In this document: in pieces, positions 7,191 to 14,635 of the stretch
Layout of the letters: each line of letters begins with the position of its first letter
Position numbering within the stretch: the stretch's first letter is position 1
NCBI GenBank assembly: GCA_964370845.1
Contig: CAYJLB010000017.1
Span: 1-39,780 of the forward strand
DNA from: CAYJLB01 sp964370845
GTDB lineage: Bacteria > Bacillota > Clostridia > Oscillospirales > Ruminococcaceae
DNA: 39,780 nt
Direction: 5' to 3'
Position numbers and translations under genes: made by a program
Notes under the pieces: generated by a model
The model's input: the letters and a program-made list of their open reading frames with translations, nothing else
Databases searched by the model: none
What the model was told of the DNA's origin: nothing

Positions 7191-8033
7191 TTATTTATAT
7201 TTTTCCGTTACAATTTCTTGTGCTTCTTTTATGACAGCTTGAATTTCTTCCTCCATAAACATTGAATTATTCCAAATTTCGTGAGCGACAACAGCTTGAT
7301 TAACAAGCATTGACATACCGCCAACAGCATTTTTTCCATAAGACAAAGCCTTTTTTATAAGTACAGTTTCAACAGGATTGTAAATTGCATCAAAGAAATT
7401 ATCACAGTTTTTTATCACGTCATCTTTCAAAGGGCAAAACTCAGCTTTTGGGTACATTCCAACAGGTGTAGAGTTTAAAACTGTGTCAAATCCACCTTCA
7501 ACAATATCAATGTCTACAATATTTATAATAGCGTTTGGATTTTTTTCAAGCAGTTCTTTTTTTAACTTAGTTGCTTTTTCAGTAGAACTTTCACGAATTG
7601 CAATTGTTAATTCTCCGCCAGCTAAAATAGTTTCTGTTGCCATCATTCGTCCAGTACCGCCAGCCCCTAAAAGTAAAACTTTACCAGTTAATGGGATATT
7701 TTTAGCTTTAAGTGAATTTAAAAATCCGTTTACGTCGGTATTATATCCAAGGGCAACTCCGTGTTCAATTGTAATACAATTAACAGAATTATATATAGCA
7801 GCAGATTTGTCAAAGGCATCAATAAAAGGCAAAATGTCCACTTTATATGGTATTGTAATGTTAAAACCGTTGTAAGAAGATTTAAGGGTTTTCGCAGTTT
7901 TAATAAAATCTTCTTTAGGAATTTCTAAAAGGCTGTATTCTCCGTAAATTCCTGAAAATTCTAGTAATTTTTTGTGTATAAAAGGGGACATTGAATGGGA
8001 AAGCTTTTCCCCAATAAGACAGTATTTTTTCAT
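7191..8033 (-). CDS. aroE: Shikimate dehydrogenase
   Basis: NADPH-dependent reduction of 3-dehydroshikimate to shikimate. 280 residues, normal length. Substrate motif SHSMSPFIH is at 12-20, NITIPYK with catalytic Lys64, GYNTD with catalytic Asp100, and nucleotide-binding GAGGTGR at 123-129. The C-terminal substrate motif GMSMLVNQAV is also present. The ATG at 8033 is preceded by TTGAGGT, which overlaps the end of fabD; only 12 bp separate the two genes, so they are co-transcribed. The pairing of a fatty-acid gene with a shikimate gene has no obvious metabolic logic. Confidence 0.95.
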   Translation of the reverse strand: MKKYCLIGEKLSHSMSPFIHKKLLEFSGIYGEYSLLEIPKEDFIKTAKTLKSSYNGFNITIPYKVDILPFIDAFDKSAAIYNSVNCITIEHGVALGYNTDVNGFLNSLKAKNIPLTGKVLLLGAGGTGRMMATETILAGGELTIAIRESSTEKATKLKKELLEKNPNAIINIVDIDIVEGGFDTVLNSTPVGMYPKAEFCPLKDDVIKNCDNFFDAIYNPVETVLIKKALSYGKNAVGGMSMLVNQAVVAHEIWNNSMFMEEEIQAVIKEAQEIVTEKYK

Positions 8034-8045
8034 TTTTACCTCAAT

Positions 8046-8969
8046 TTATGCCAAAGCTTCTAAAGTTTTTTCCAGTGATTCAGGAGTGTCAATGTTGAAA
8101 ATATTTACTCCTTTTAGAGTGTTTTTTACAAGTCCAGAAAGCACTTTTCCTGCACCAATTTCAATATAAGTGTCATAACCGTTTTCAAATAAATTATTTA
8201 GTTCGGTTGTAAATTTTACTGGGGAAACAATATGGCTTGCTAAATATTTTTTCATATCAACATTTTCGCCAAGTAGTTCACCCGTTAGGTTTGTATAAAA
8301 CTCCACTTTAGGAGAATTGAAAGTTATTTCAGGTAGATTTGCACTAAATTCTTCTGCTGCACCACTCATTAATTTTGAATGGAAAGCTGAAGAAACGTTA
8401 AGTTTAATTGCTCTTGCTTTTTTCTCGGAGAAAATTGCAATTGCTTTATCAACAGCTTCTTCCTCACCAGCGATTACAGTTTGTGCGTTTGAATTATAGT
8501 TAACAGGAATTACGTAACCATCGACTTCCTCACAAACTTTTTCCACTTCTTCAGGAGAAATTTTCATAATAGCACACATTGCACCTTTTGCGTTTTCGGA
8601 AGCTTTTTGCATAGCCTCACTTCTTACTTTTATAGCTTTAAAGCCATCTTCAAGGGATAAAATTCCGCTTGCAACCATCGCAGCATACTCCCCTAAGGAA
8701 TGTCCAACTACAGCAGAAAATTCTATTTTTTCTTCAACAGCGGCATAATATCCACAACAAGAAACAGCAAAAATAGCGGGTTGAGAGTAGATAGTTTTAG
8801 AAAGTTCACTTTCTTCCCCATTAAAACAAATTTCAGCAAGGTCAAATCCTAAAATTTTTGAACCAACTTCAAAAACATTTTTAGCACTTTCATATTTGTC
8901 ATAAAATTCTTTCCCCATACCTTTGTTTTGTGAACCTTGCCCTGTGAATAAAAATACATTTTTTGACAT
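8046..8969 (-). CDS. fabD: Malonyl-CoA:ACP transacylase
   Basis: Transfers malonyl from CoA to acyl carrier protein, feeding FASII elongation. 307 residues from the ATG at 8969. A TTG one codon upstream sits too close to the AGAAGG ribosome site, so the ATG was chosen. Motifs: FLFTGQGSQ at 7-14, nucleophile GHSLGEYAA with Ser91, Arg116 (KVRSEAM) and catalytic His197 (SAFHSK); spacing matches E. coli FabD (Ser92, Arg117, His201). It lies divergent to the fabH-acpP cluster and shares its 335-bp control region, then runs into aroE. Confidence 0.96.
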   Translation of the reverse strand: MSKNVFLFTGQGSQNKGMGKEFYDKYESAKNVFEVGSKILGFDLAEICFNGEESELSKTIYSQPAIFAVSCCGYYAAVEEKIEFSAVVGHSLGEYAAMVASGILSLEDGFKAIKVRSEAMQKASENAKGAMCAIMKISPEEVEKVCEEVDGYVIPVNYNSNAQTVIAGEEEAVDKAIAIFSEKKARAIKLNVSSAFHSKLMSGAAEEFSANLPEITFNSPKVEFYTNLTGELLGENVDMKKYLASHIVSPVKFTTELNNLFENGYDTYIEIGAGKVLSGLVKNTLKGVNIFNIDTPESLEKTLEALA

Positions 8970-9037
8970 CAATAGCCTTCTTTCTCGGTTTTTATACCGC
9001 TTTTATTGTAAAATTTTTAACATTGCCATTTTTCTCC

Positions 9038-9066
9038 TTGACATTAAGTAAAAAAAGGAGTAAAAT
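9038..9066 (+). promoter_or_regulatory. Candidate promoter P1 of the fab cluster
   Basis: TTGACA (9038-9043), 17-nt spacer, TAAAAT (9061-9066): near-consensus SigA promoter pointing to fabH. Its predicted start (about 9073) lies just ahead of the repeated operator-like sites, giving a leader of roughly 230 nt. Confidence 0.6.
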
Positions 9067-9092
9067 TAAATAGTTACAGCGTTTGTTATCAT

Positions 9093-9147
9093 TTGTAACC
9101 AAATTGTAATATTTGAGATAGTTTTTTAATTGTATTGTAACCAAATT
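9093..9147 (+). promoter_or_regulatory. Two identical 13-bp direct repeats, candidate operators
   Basis: TTGTAACCAAATT occurs at 9093-9105 and again at 9135-9147, 42 bp apart start to start (about four helical turns). The downstream copy lies within the spacer of promoter P2. A half-site in inverted orientation, GTTACA (9073-9078), pairs with TGTAAC (9094-9099). It matches neither the FapR nor the FabT consensus as I know them. Probably a regulator-binding region between fabD and fabH. Confidence 0.45.
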
Positions 9148-9158
9148 ACCTTTATAAT
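9130..9158 (+). promoter_or_regulatory. Candidate promoter P2 of the fab cluster
   Basis: TTGTAT (9130-9135), 17-nt spacer, perfect TATAAT (9153-9158). The spacer contains the second copy of the 13-bp repeat, so a bound protein would occlude it. The predicted leader to fabH is about 140 nt. Confidence 0.6.
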
Positions 9159-9304
9159 AAATATAACACATATTTTAAATAAAAACAACACTATAAAATA
9201 AAATTGTTTCTTTCAAAAACTTTTTTAAAACAAAACAAAAACCAAACAAACATGAAATCGGTGAAATATGAAATTTTAACCGAAGGGAAAGGAACGTCTA
9301 TAAA

Positions 9305-10297
9305 ATGAGCGGAATAAAAATTTTAGGAGTAGGAAAATATTTGCCTACAAAAATCGGAACTAATGCGGACTTAGCAAAAATTGTTGACACTTCGGACGAA
9401 TGGATTTATACAAGAACAGGAATGAAAGAAAGAAGATTTTCTTCGGGTGAACCAACTTGGTTTATGGCTTATGAAGCTGGAAAAAACGCAATTGAAAGAG
9501 CGGGAATTGACCCGAATGAGATTGATTTGATTATCAATGCGACTATTACAGGGGATTTCAACACGCCTTCAACTGCTTGTTTAGTTCAAAGAGAACTTGG
9601 TATTGGAAACGCAATGGCGTTCGATATTAATGCGGCTTGTACAGGGTTTATTTATTCCCTTGAAGTTGCAAGAAATTTTTTAGCAACTGGAAATTATAAA
9701 TGCGCTTTGGTAATCGGCGCGGAAAATTTAACTAAAATTATTGACTACACAGACCGTGGAAGCTGTATTTTATTCGGCGACGGTGCAGGTGCAGCTGTTG
9801 TTAAAATTGATGACAGCAAACCTTATTATTCATATTTAAACGCTGACGGAAATGGCGCAAAACATATGGTTTCAAGAGGGCGAGTTCCTTCAAACCCATT
9901 TGTTGATTCTGTAGATAAATATGATGATGGATTGCCAAACTCTAAAGAACATTATTTATTTATGGACGGTAGAGAAGTTTATAAATTTGCAATTAAGGCA
10001 ATTCCTGATGCTGTAAACGCATTACTTGAAAAGACAGACTTAAAAGTTGAGGACATTGACTTTTATATCCCGCACCAAGCGAACCAAAGAATTATTGAAA
10101 CTGCGGCAGATAAACTTGGTGTTCCTATGGAAAAATTCTTCCTTAACATACAAAAATACGGTAACACTTCGGGGGCGAGCATCCCACTTGCCCTTTGTGA
10201 AGCCGTAGAAGAAGGAAAAATTAAAAAAGGTGACAAAGTTTGTCTTGTAGGCTTCGGCTCGGGGCTAACTTATGGTTGTATTTTAATTGAATTTTAA
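9305..10297 (+). CDS. fabH: 3-oxoacyl-ACP synthase III
   Basis: Starts fatty-acid synthesis by condensing acyl-CoA with malonyl-ACP. 330 residues. The KAS III triad is in place: Cys112 in INAACTGF, His257 in IPHQANQR, Asn287 in YGNTSGA; E. coli has 112/244/274. The C-terminal GFGSGLTYG is also typical. The ATG at 9305 has a purine-rich GAAGGGAAAGGA upstream. First gene of the FASII cluster, with two candidate promoters and operator-like repeats ahead of it. Whether it prefers straight or branched primers cannot be told from sequence here. Confidence 0.97.
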   Translation: MSGIKILGVGKYLPTKIGTNADLAKIVDTSDEWIYTRTGMKERRFSSGEPTWFMAYEAGKNAIERAGIDPNEIDLIINATITGDFNTPSTACLVQRELGIGNAMAFDINAACTGFIYSLEVARNFLATGNYKCALVIGAENLTKIIDYTDRGSCILFGDGAGAAVVKIDDSKPYYSYLNADGNGAKHMVSRGRVPSNPFVDSVDKYDDGLPNSKEHYLFMDGREVYKFAIKAIPDAVNALLEKTDLKVEDIDFYIPHQANQRIIETAADKLGVPMEKFFLNIQKYGNTSGASIPLALCEAVEEGKIKKGDKVCLVGFGSGLTYGCILIEF

Positions 10298-10332
10298 TCG
10301 TGAAAATATAAATATTTAAAGGAGAAAAAGTT

Positions 10333-11253
10333 ATGCAAACAAAAATTACTGAATTACTAGGCATTGAACTACCAATTTTACAAGGAGGAATGGCTTGGAT
10401 TGCTGAAAGTACTTTAGCGGCGGCTGTTTCTAATGCTGGTGGACTTGGAATTATCGCTGGTGGAGCGGCTCCAATCGACTATTTAAGAGATCAAATTAGA
10501 CGTTGTAAATCTCTTACAGACAAACCATTTGGTGTTAATGTAATGCTTATGAGCCCAAATGCGGAAGAACTTTCCGACTTGATAATTGAAGAAGGAGTTC
10601 CTGTTGTAACTACTGGTGCTGGAAATCCTGGTAAATATATGGACAAGTGGAAAGAAGCTGGCATTAAAGTTATCCCTGTTGTTCCATCTGTTGCTCTTGC
10701 AAAAAGAATGGAAAGAGCGGGTGCTGATGCTGTTATTGCTGAAGGGACTGAAAGTGGCGGACATATTGGTGAAAACACTACTATGTGTTTAGTTCCACAA
10801 GTTGTTGATGCTTTGTCAATCCCTGTTATCGCAGCGGGCGGTATTGCTGATGGACGTGGAGTTGCTGCTTCAATAATGCTTGGTGCTGAGGGTGTACAAG
10901 TTGGTACAGTTTTCCTAGCTTCAGAAGAATGTCAAATTCACGATAGATACAAAAGTTTAGTTGTTGACGCAAAAGATACTGATACAATTGTAACTGGTAG
11001 ATTTACAGGTCACCCTTGTAGAGGTGTTAAAACTAAATTCGCTAAGAGCTTGCTTACATTCGAGAAAAACGGCGGAACTCCAGAAGAATTTGAAGAAATT
11101 ACTGTTGGCGCATTAAGAAAAGCTGTACAAGAAGGTGACGACAAAGGTTCTTACCTTTGTGGTTCAATCGCTGGTATGGTTAAAGAAATCAAGCCTTGTA
11201 GCGTAATTGTAAAAGAAATGTTCGACAAAGCTGACCAATTATTAAATAGATAA
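10333..11253 (+). CDS. fabK: Enoyl-ACP reductase II (FMN type)
   Basis: Last reductive step of each elongation cycle, using FMN and NAD(P)H; functionally replaces FabI and is insensitive to triclosan in characterised members. 306 residues with a 2-nitropropane dioxygenase-like TIM barrel: PILQGGMAWIAE at the N-terminus, GGLGIIAGG near 38-46, ESGGHIGE with the conserved His, then AAGGIADGRG and GAEGVQVGT for FMN phosphate binding. The ATG at 10333 follows AAAGGAGAAAAAG. It lies 35 bp after fabH and 27 bp before fabG. No FabI homologue is in the window. Confidence 0.95.
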   Translation: MQTKITELLGIELPILQGGMAWIAESTLAAAVSNAGGLGIIAGGAAPIDYLRDQIRRCKSLTDKPFGVNVMLMSPNAEELSDLIIEEGVPVVTTGAGNPGKYMDKWKEAGIKVIPVVPSVALAKRMERAGADAVIAEGTESGGHIGENTTMCLVPQVVDALSIPVIAAGGIADGRGVAASIMLGAEGVQVGTVFLASEECQIHDRYKSLVVDAKDTDTIVTGRFTGHPCRGVKTKFAKSLLTFEKNGGTPEEFEEITVGALRKAVQEGDDKGSYLCGSIAGMVKEIKPCSVIVKEMFDKADQLLNR

Positions 11254-11280
11254 GATACATATTTGAAAGGATTTATTATT

Positions 11281-12024
11281 ATGAATAAAACTGCTTTAAT
11301 TACAGGTGCATCAAGCGGAATAGGTGCACAACTTGCTCTAACTTTAGCTAAAGAAGGATTTAATATTGCTATAAACACTCACATTTTTGAAAATACAATT
11401 GCTGACGGTGAAAAAGTTGCACAGCAATGTAAAGAACTTGGTGTAGATGCAAAAGTTTACTCTTGCGACGTTTCTGACTACGCAAAATGTGAAGAAATGG
11501 TAAAAGCTGTTAAGGCTGATTTTGGTACAATTGACGTGCTTGTAAACAACGCTGGTATCACAAAAGACGGTTTACTTGCAAGAATGTCAGAAAGCCAATA
11601 TGATGACGTTATCGCTGTAAATCAAAAGAGCGTATTTAATATGATGAAATTTGTTTCAGGTGTTATGATTAAGCAAAAGGGCGGTAAAGTTATTAATATT
11701 GCTTCTGTTGCTGGACTTCACGGAAATGCTGGTCAATTTAATTATAGTGCTTCAAAAGGTGCTATTATTTCAATGACAAAAACTTCTGCTAAAGAACTTG
11801 GAAGCAGAAATATTACTGTAAATGCAATTGCTCCTGGAATGATTAAAACTCCAATGACTGACGCTATGACAGAAGAACAAAGAGAAAGAATTTTATCAGC
11901 TATTGCTCTAAAAAGATTTGGTAGAGTAGAAGAAATCGCTAATCTAGTTGCTTTCTTAGCTTCAGATAAAGCTGATTATATTACAGGACAAACAATTGAA
12001 ATTAGTGGCGGACTAACAATGTAG
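11281..12024 (+). CDS. fabG: 3-oxoacyl-ACP reductase
   Basis: NADPH-dependent reduction of 3-oxoacyl-ACP. 247 residues, a classical short-chain dehydrogenase: cofactor loop TGASSGIG at 8-15, NNAG at 89-92, catalytic Ser142, Tyr155 and Lys159 (YSASK). The frame could be extended to TTG at 11263, but GAAAGG at 11265-11270 is the ribosome site and would lie inside the coding sequence, so ATG 11281 is the start. The repeat array with the N gap begins immediately after the stop. Confidence 0.97.
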   Translation: MNKTALITGASSGIGAQLALTLAKEGFNIAINTHIFENTIADGEKVAQQCKELGVDAKVYSCDVSDYAKCEEMVKAVKADFGTIDVLVNNAGITKDGLLARMSESQYDDVIAVNQKSVFNMMKFVSGVMIKQKGGKVINIASVAGLHGNAGQFNYSASKGAIISMTKTSAKELGSRNITVNAIAPGMIKTPMTDAMTEEQRERILSAIALKRFGRVEEIANLVAFLASDKADYITGQTIEISGGLTM

Positions 12025-12039
12025 GCGGTGTGCCACCGC
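12025..12039 (+). repeat. GC-rich hairpin directly after fabG
   Basis: GCGGTG-TGC-CACCGC forms a 6-bp stem with a 3-nt loop starting at the base after the fabG stop. It occupies the place of the GGGG-AAA-CCC element that precedes ATGCCCGCAC in later units of the array, so it is probably a diverged copy of that hairpin. There is no T-run, so it is not a clear terminator. Confidence 0.6.
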
Positions 12040-12043
12040 TGGC

Positions 12044-12384
12044 ATGCCCGCACTAGAATGAGCGTAGTAGACAAGTTTGTGTCTGCGAGGTTATTAAAAT
12101 GTAGGGACAGGGCTCTGCTCTGTCCGTTAGAGGTCGCAAATTTGGGGAAACCCGCAGTTATGCCCGCACTAGAATGAGCATAGTAGACAAGTTTGTGTCT
12201 GCGAGGTTATTAAAATGTAGGGACAGGGCTCTGCTNNNNNNNNNNNNNNNNNNNNNNNNNNNNNNNNNNNNNNNNNNNNNNNNNNNNNNNNNNNNNNNNN
12301 NNNNNNNNNNNNNNNNNNNNNNNNNNNNNNNNNNNCTGTCCGTTAGAGGTCACAATTTGGGGAAACCCACTGCGATGCCCGTTT
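12044..12384 (+). repeat. 116-bp tandem repeat array containing a 100-N assembly gap
   Basis: Unit 1 (12044-12159) runs from ATGCCCGCACTAGAATGAG through TCTGCGAGGT, the palindrome GGACAGGGCTCTGCTCTGTCC (12105-12125), and GGGGAAACCCGCAGTT. Unit 2 starts at 12160 and is nearly identical for 76 bp. Sequence after the N run resumes at the very next base of the unit and continues 39 bp to another boundary at 12375. Omitting the N, unit 2 is 115 bp. The gap therefore lies within a repeat unit and probably hides further copies. Confidence 0.85.
12236..12335. other. Assembly gap of exactly 100 N
   Basis: Unknown bases. The round number suggests a scaffolding placeholder rather than a measured length. 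Flanks are two halves of the same repeat unit, broken in the middle of the GGACAG..CTGTCC palindrome. Confidence 0.97.
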
Positions 12385-12414
12385 TGTGAAAGAAATAGAA
12401 AGGATATTCTTAAA

Positions 12415-13647
12415 ATGAAAAGAGTAGTAATTACAGGAATGGGAACGGTTAACCCTTTAGGTAACAATGTTTCTGAGTTTTGGGATAGTATCATTAAAAA
12501 TAAACACGGATTTTCATTAATTGAAAATTTTGATGTTTCTGATATTGAAGTTAAGGTTGCAGGGGTAGTAAAAGGCTATGAACCTACTGAAAGAATTGAC
12601 AAAAAAGAAGCTAAGAGAATGGAAAGATTTACTCAATTCGCTGTATCTTGCACAGCGGAAGCTCTTGAAAATGCTGGTACTGACTTAAAAGACTTAGACC
12701 CTTATAAAGTTGGAGTTATTTTAGGCTGTGGTATTGGCGGAATTGAAGCTACATTAAATGAGCATACAAAGTTTGATACAAAAGGCCCTAATCGAATTTC
12801 AGTTTTCTATGTTCCAACTATGATTGCAAATATGGCGGCAGGTCAAGTTTCTATTGCAACAGGATTTAAAGGGGATAATTACGCTGCTGTAACTGCTTGT
12901 GCATCGGCAACTCATGCAATTGGTGAAGCTTTTAGAAAAATCAAAGATGGTTATCTTGAAGCTTGTGTTTGCGGTGGAACTGAAAGCTGTGTAACAAGAT
13001 TTACAATTGCTGGATTTAATAATATGAAAGCACTTTCAAGAAGCCAAGATGTTGACAGAGCATCAATGCCTTTTGATGCAGAGCGTCAAGGTTTTGTTAT
13101 GGGTGAGGGTGCTGGAATTCTAGTTTTAGAAGAATTAGAACACGCAAAAGCTCGTGGTGCAAACATTATCGCTGAGGTAGTTGGTTATGGTGCTACTTGT
13201 GATGCGTACCATATGACTTCACCATCTCCTGAAGGAGAAGCGGCTGCTAAGGCTATGCAAATTTCTTTTGAAGAAGCTGGATTGAAAGCTACTGACGTTG
13301 ATTATATTAATGCTCACGGTACTTCAACTGAACTTAATGACAAATATGAAACAAATGCTATTAAAATTGCCCTTGGCGACCACGCAAACAACGTTTTAAT
13401 CAACTCAACTAAATCAATGACAGGGCATTTACTTGGTGCTGCTGGCGGAATTGAAGCAATTGTAACTGCACTTTCACTGAAAAATGGTGTTGTTCATAAG
13501 ACTTTAGGTTATAAAGTTGCTGACGAAAATTGCGATTTAAACTACTGTGTTGAAAAAAATGTTGAAAAAGAGATTAATGTTGCACTTTCAAATTCTTTAG
13601 GATTTGGCGGACATAATGCAACTATCTGCTTTAAAAAATATAAATAA
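12415..13647 (+). CDS. fabF: 3-oxoacyl-ACP synthase II
   Basis: Elongating condensing enzyme of FASII. 410 residues. KAS I/II catalytic set: Cys162 (VTACASATHA), His301 (NAHGTSTELND), Lys333 and His338 (STKSMTGHLLGAAGG). Start VVITGMGTVNPLG is typical. The ATG at 12415 follows AGAAAGGA at 11-12 nt, the usual spacing in this cluster. It is separated from fabG by the repeat array. Without a promoter visible in the known part of that spacer, it is probably read through from fabH, but the N gap leaves this open. Confidence 0.97.
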   Translation: MKRVVITGMGTVNPLGNNVSEFWDSIIKNKHGFSLIENFDVSDIEVKVAGVVKGYEPTERIDKKEAKRMERFTQFAVSCTAEALENAGTDLKDLDPYKVGVILGCGIGGIEATLNEHTKFDTKGPNRISVFYVPTMIANMAAGQVSIATGFKGDNYAAVTACASATHAIGEAFRKIKDGYLEACVCGGTESCVTRFTIAGFNNMKALSRSQDVDRASMPFDAERQGFVMGEGAGILVLEELEHAKARGANIIAEVVGYGATCDAYHMTSPSPEGEAAAKAMQISFEEAGLKATDVDYINAHGTSTELNDKYETNAIKIALGDHANNVLINSTKSMTGHLLGAAGGIEAIVTALSLKNGVVHKTLGYKVADENCDLNYCVEKNVEKEINVALSNSLGFGGHNATICFKKYK

Positions 13648-13681
13648 AGCTTTAAAAATAAACCGAAAGGAATGAAATTTT

Positions 13682-14137
13682 ATGACAAAGAATTTTAATG
13701 AAGTGTTAGATTTTATTGACACATTAATGGATAAAATGAAAGAAAAAGAAGTTTCTTCTGTTAAAGTAAAAGTAGGAGAAATGAGTGTTGAACTTTCAAA
13801 TAATAGTGGAGTTCAAACTATGGTTCAAGCTCCTGTTATGCAAGCTCCACAAGCTGTAGCTCCTGTAGTTAGTGCTGTGGAAAGTGTTCCTTCTGTTCCA
13901 AGTGGGAATATTGTAAAAGCTCCTATTATCGGGACTTTTTACTCCGCTCCATCACCAAACGACAAGCCTTTTGTAACTGTTGGACAAAAAGTAAAAGAAG
14001 GCGACATTCTATTTATCATTGAATCAATGAAAGTTATGAATGAAGTTAAGAGTGAATTTAGCGGAACTGTTGATATTATCAATGTTAAAGACGGCGAAGC
14101 AGTTGAATACGACCAACCAGTAATGATTATTTCATAA
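13682..14137 (+). CDS. accB: Biotin carboxyl carrier protein of acetyl-CoA carboxylase
   Basis: Carries carboxybiotin between AccC and AccD/AccA. 151 residues. C-terminal biotinyl domain with ESMKVMNEV, biotin on Lys117, and KAPIIGTFYSAPSP at its start. An Ala/Pro/Val-rich flexible linker (about 44-75) separates it from the N-terminal helical region. The ATG at 13682 follows GAAAGGA. Between fabF and fabZ, with 34 and 16 bp gaps. Confidence 0.96.
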   Translation: MTKNFNEVLDFIDTLMDKMKEKEVSSVKVKVGEMSVELSNNSGVQTMVQAPVMQAPQAVAPVVSAVESVPSVPSGNIVKAPIIGTFYSAPSPNDKPFVTVGQKVKEGDILFIIESMKVMNEVKSEFSGTVDIINVKDGEAVEYDQPVMIIS

Positions 14138-14153
14138 GAAAGGACGTAAAATT

Positions 14154-14582
14154 ATGCCACTTTTAAATAAAGAACAAATTATGGAGGTTATTCCTCACCG
14201 TGACCCTTTTTTACTTATCGACGAAATCCTTGAAATGGAAGTAGGTAAAAAAGTTGTTGCTACTAAACATATCACAAAAGAAGAATTTTGGGTTAAGGGA
14301 CATTTTCCAGAATACCCAGTTTTACCTGGAGTTTTAATCCTTGAAATGCTTGCTCAAGCGGGTGCGGTTGCAATGCTTTCAATGCCTGAAAACAAAGGGA
14401 AAATTGGATTTTTCGGCGGTGTAAAAGATGCAAAATTCCGTCGTCAAGTAGTTCCTGGTGACACTTTAACTCTTGAAGTTGAAATTATCAAAATCAAAGG
14501 CCCTGTTGGAGTGGGAAAAGCAGTTGCTACTGTTGATGGACAAAAAGCTGCTACTGCGGAAATATCTTTTGCTATAAAATAA
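14154..14582 (+). CDS. fabZ: 3-hydroxyacyl-ACP dehydratase
   Basis: Removes water from 3-hydroxyacyl-ACP to give trans-2-enoyl-ACP. 142 residues, hot-dog fold. Catalytic His50 in GHFPEYPVLPG and Glu64 in LEMLAQAG, with IPHRDPFLLID at the start of the fold. Only one dehydratase is in the cluster, and no FabA or FabM isomerase is seen, so how unsaturated acids are made is not explained here. Confidence 0.97.
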   Translation: MPLLNKEQIMEVIPHRDPFLLIDEILEMEVGKKVVATKHITKEEFWVKGHFPEYPVLPGVLILEMLAQAGAVAMLSMPENKGKIGFFGGVKDAKFRRQVVPGDTLTLEVEIIKIKGPVGVGKAVATVDGQKAATAEISFAIK

Positions 14583-14635
14583 GGCTACTCTATAAAATTA
14601 CATAAAATTTAGGGAGAAAGGAAAGATTATTTATT

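Noticed and set aside
9090..9150. FapR or FabT operator
   Set aside because: The repeats are direct rather than palindromic and lack both the FapR core (TTAGTACC-type) and the FabT core (TTTGA-N-TCAAA type).
12044..12384. CRISPR array
   Set aside because: Units are 115-116 bp, nearly identical throughout, with no short repeat/unique spacer alternation and no cas gene.
12044..12384. Integron attC sites or a coding frame across the N gap
   Set aside because: The imperfect palindromes lack the attC core pair (GTTRRRY and its partner) in the right places, there is no integrase, and any reading frame depends on unknown bases.
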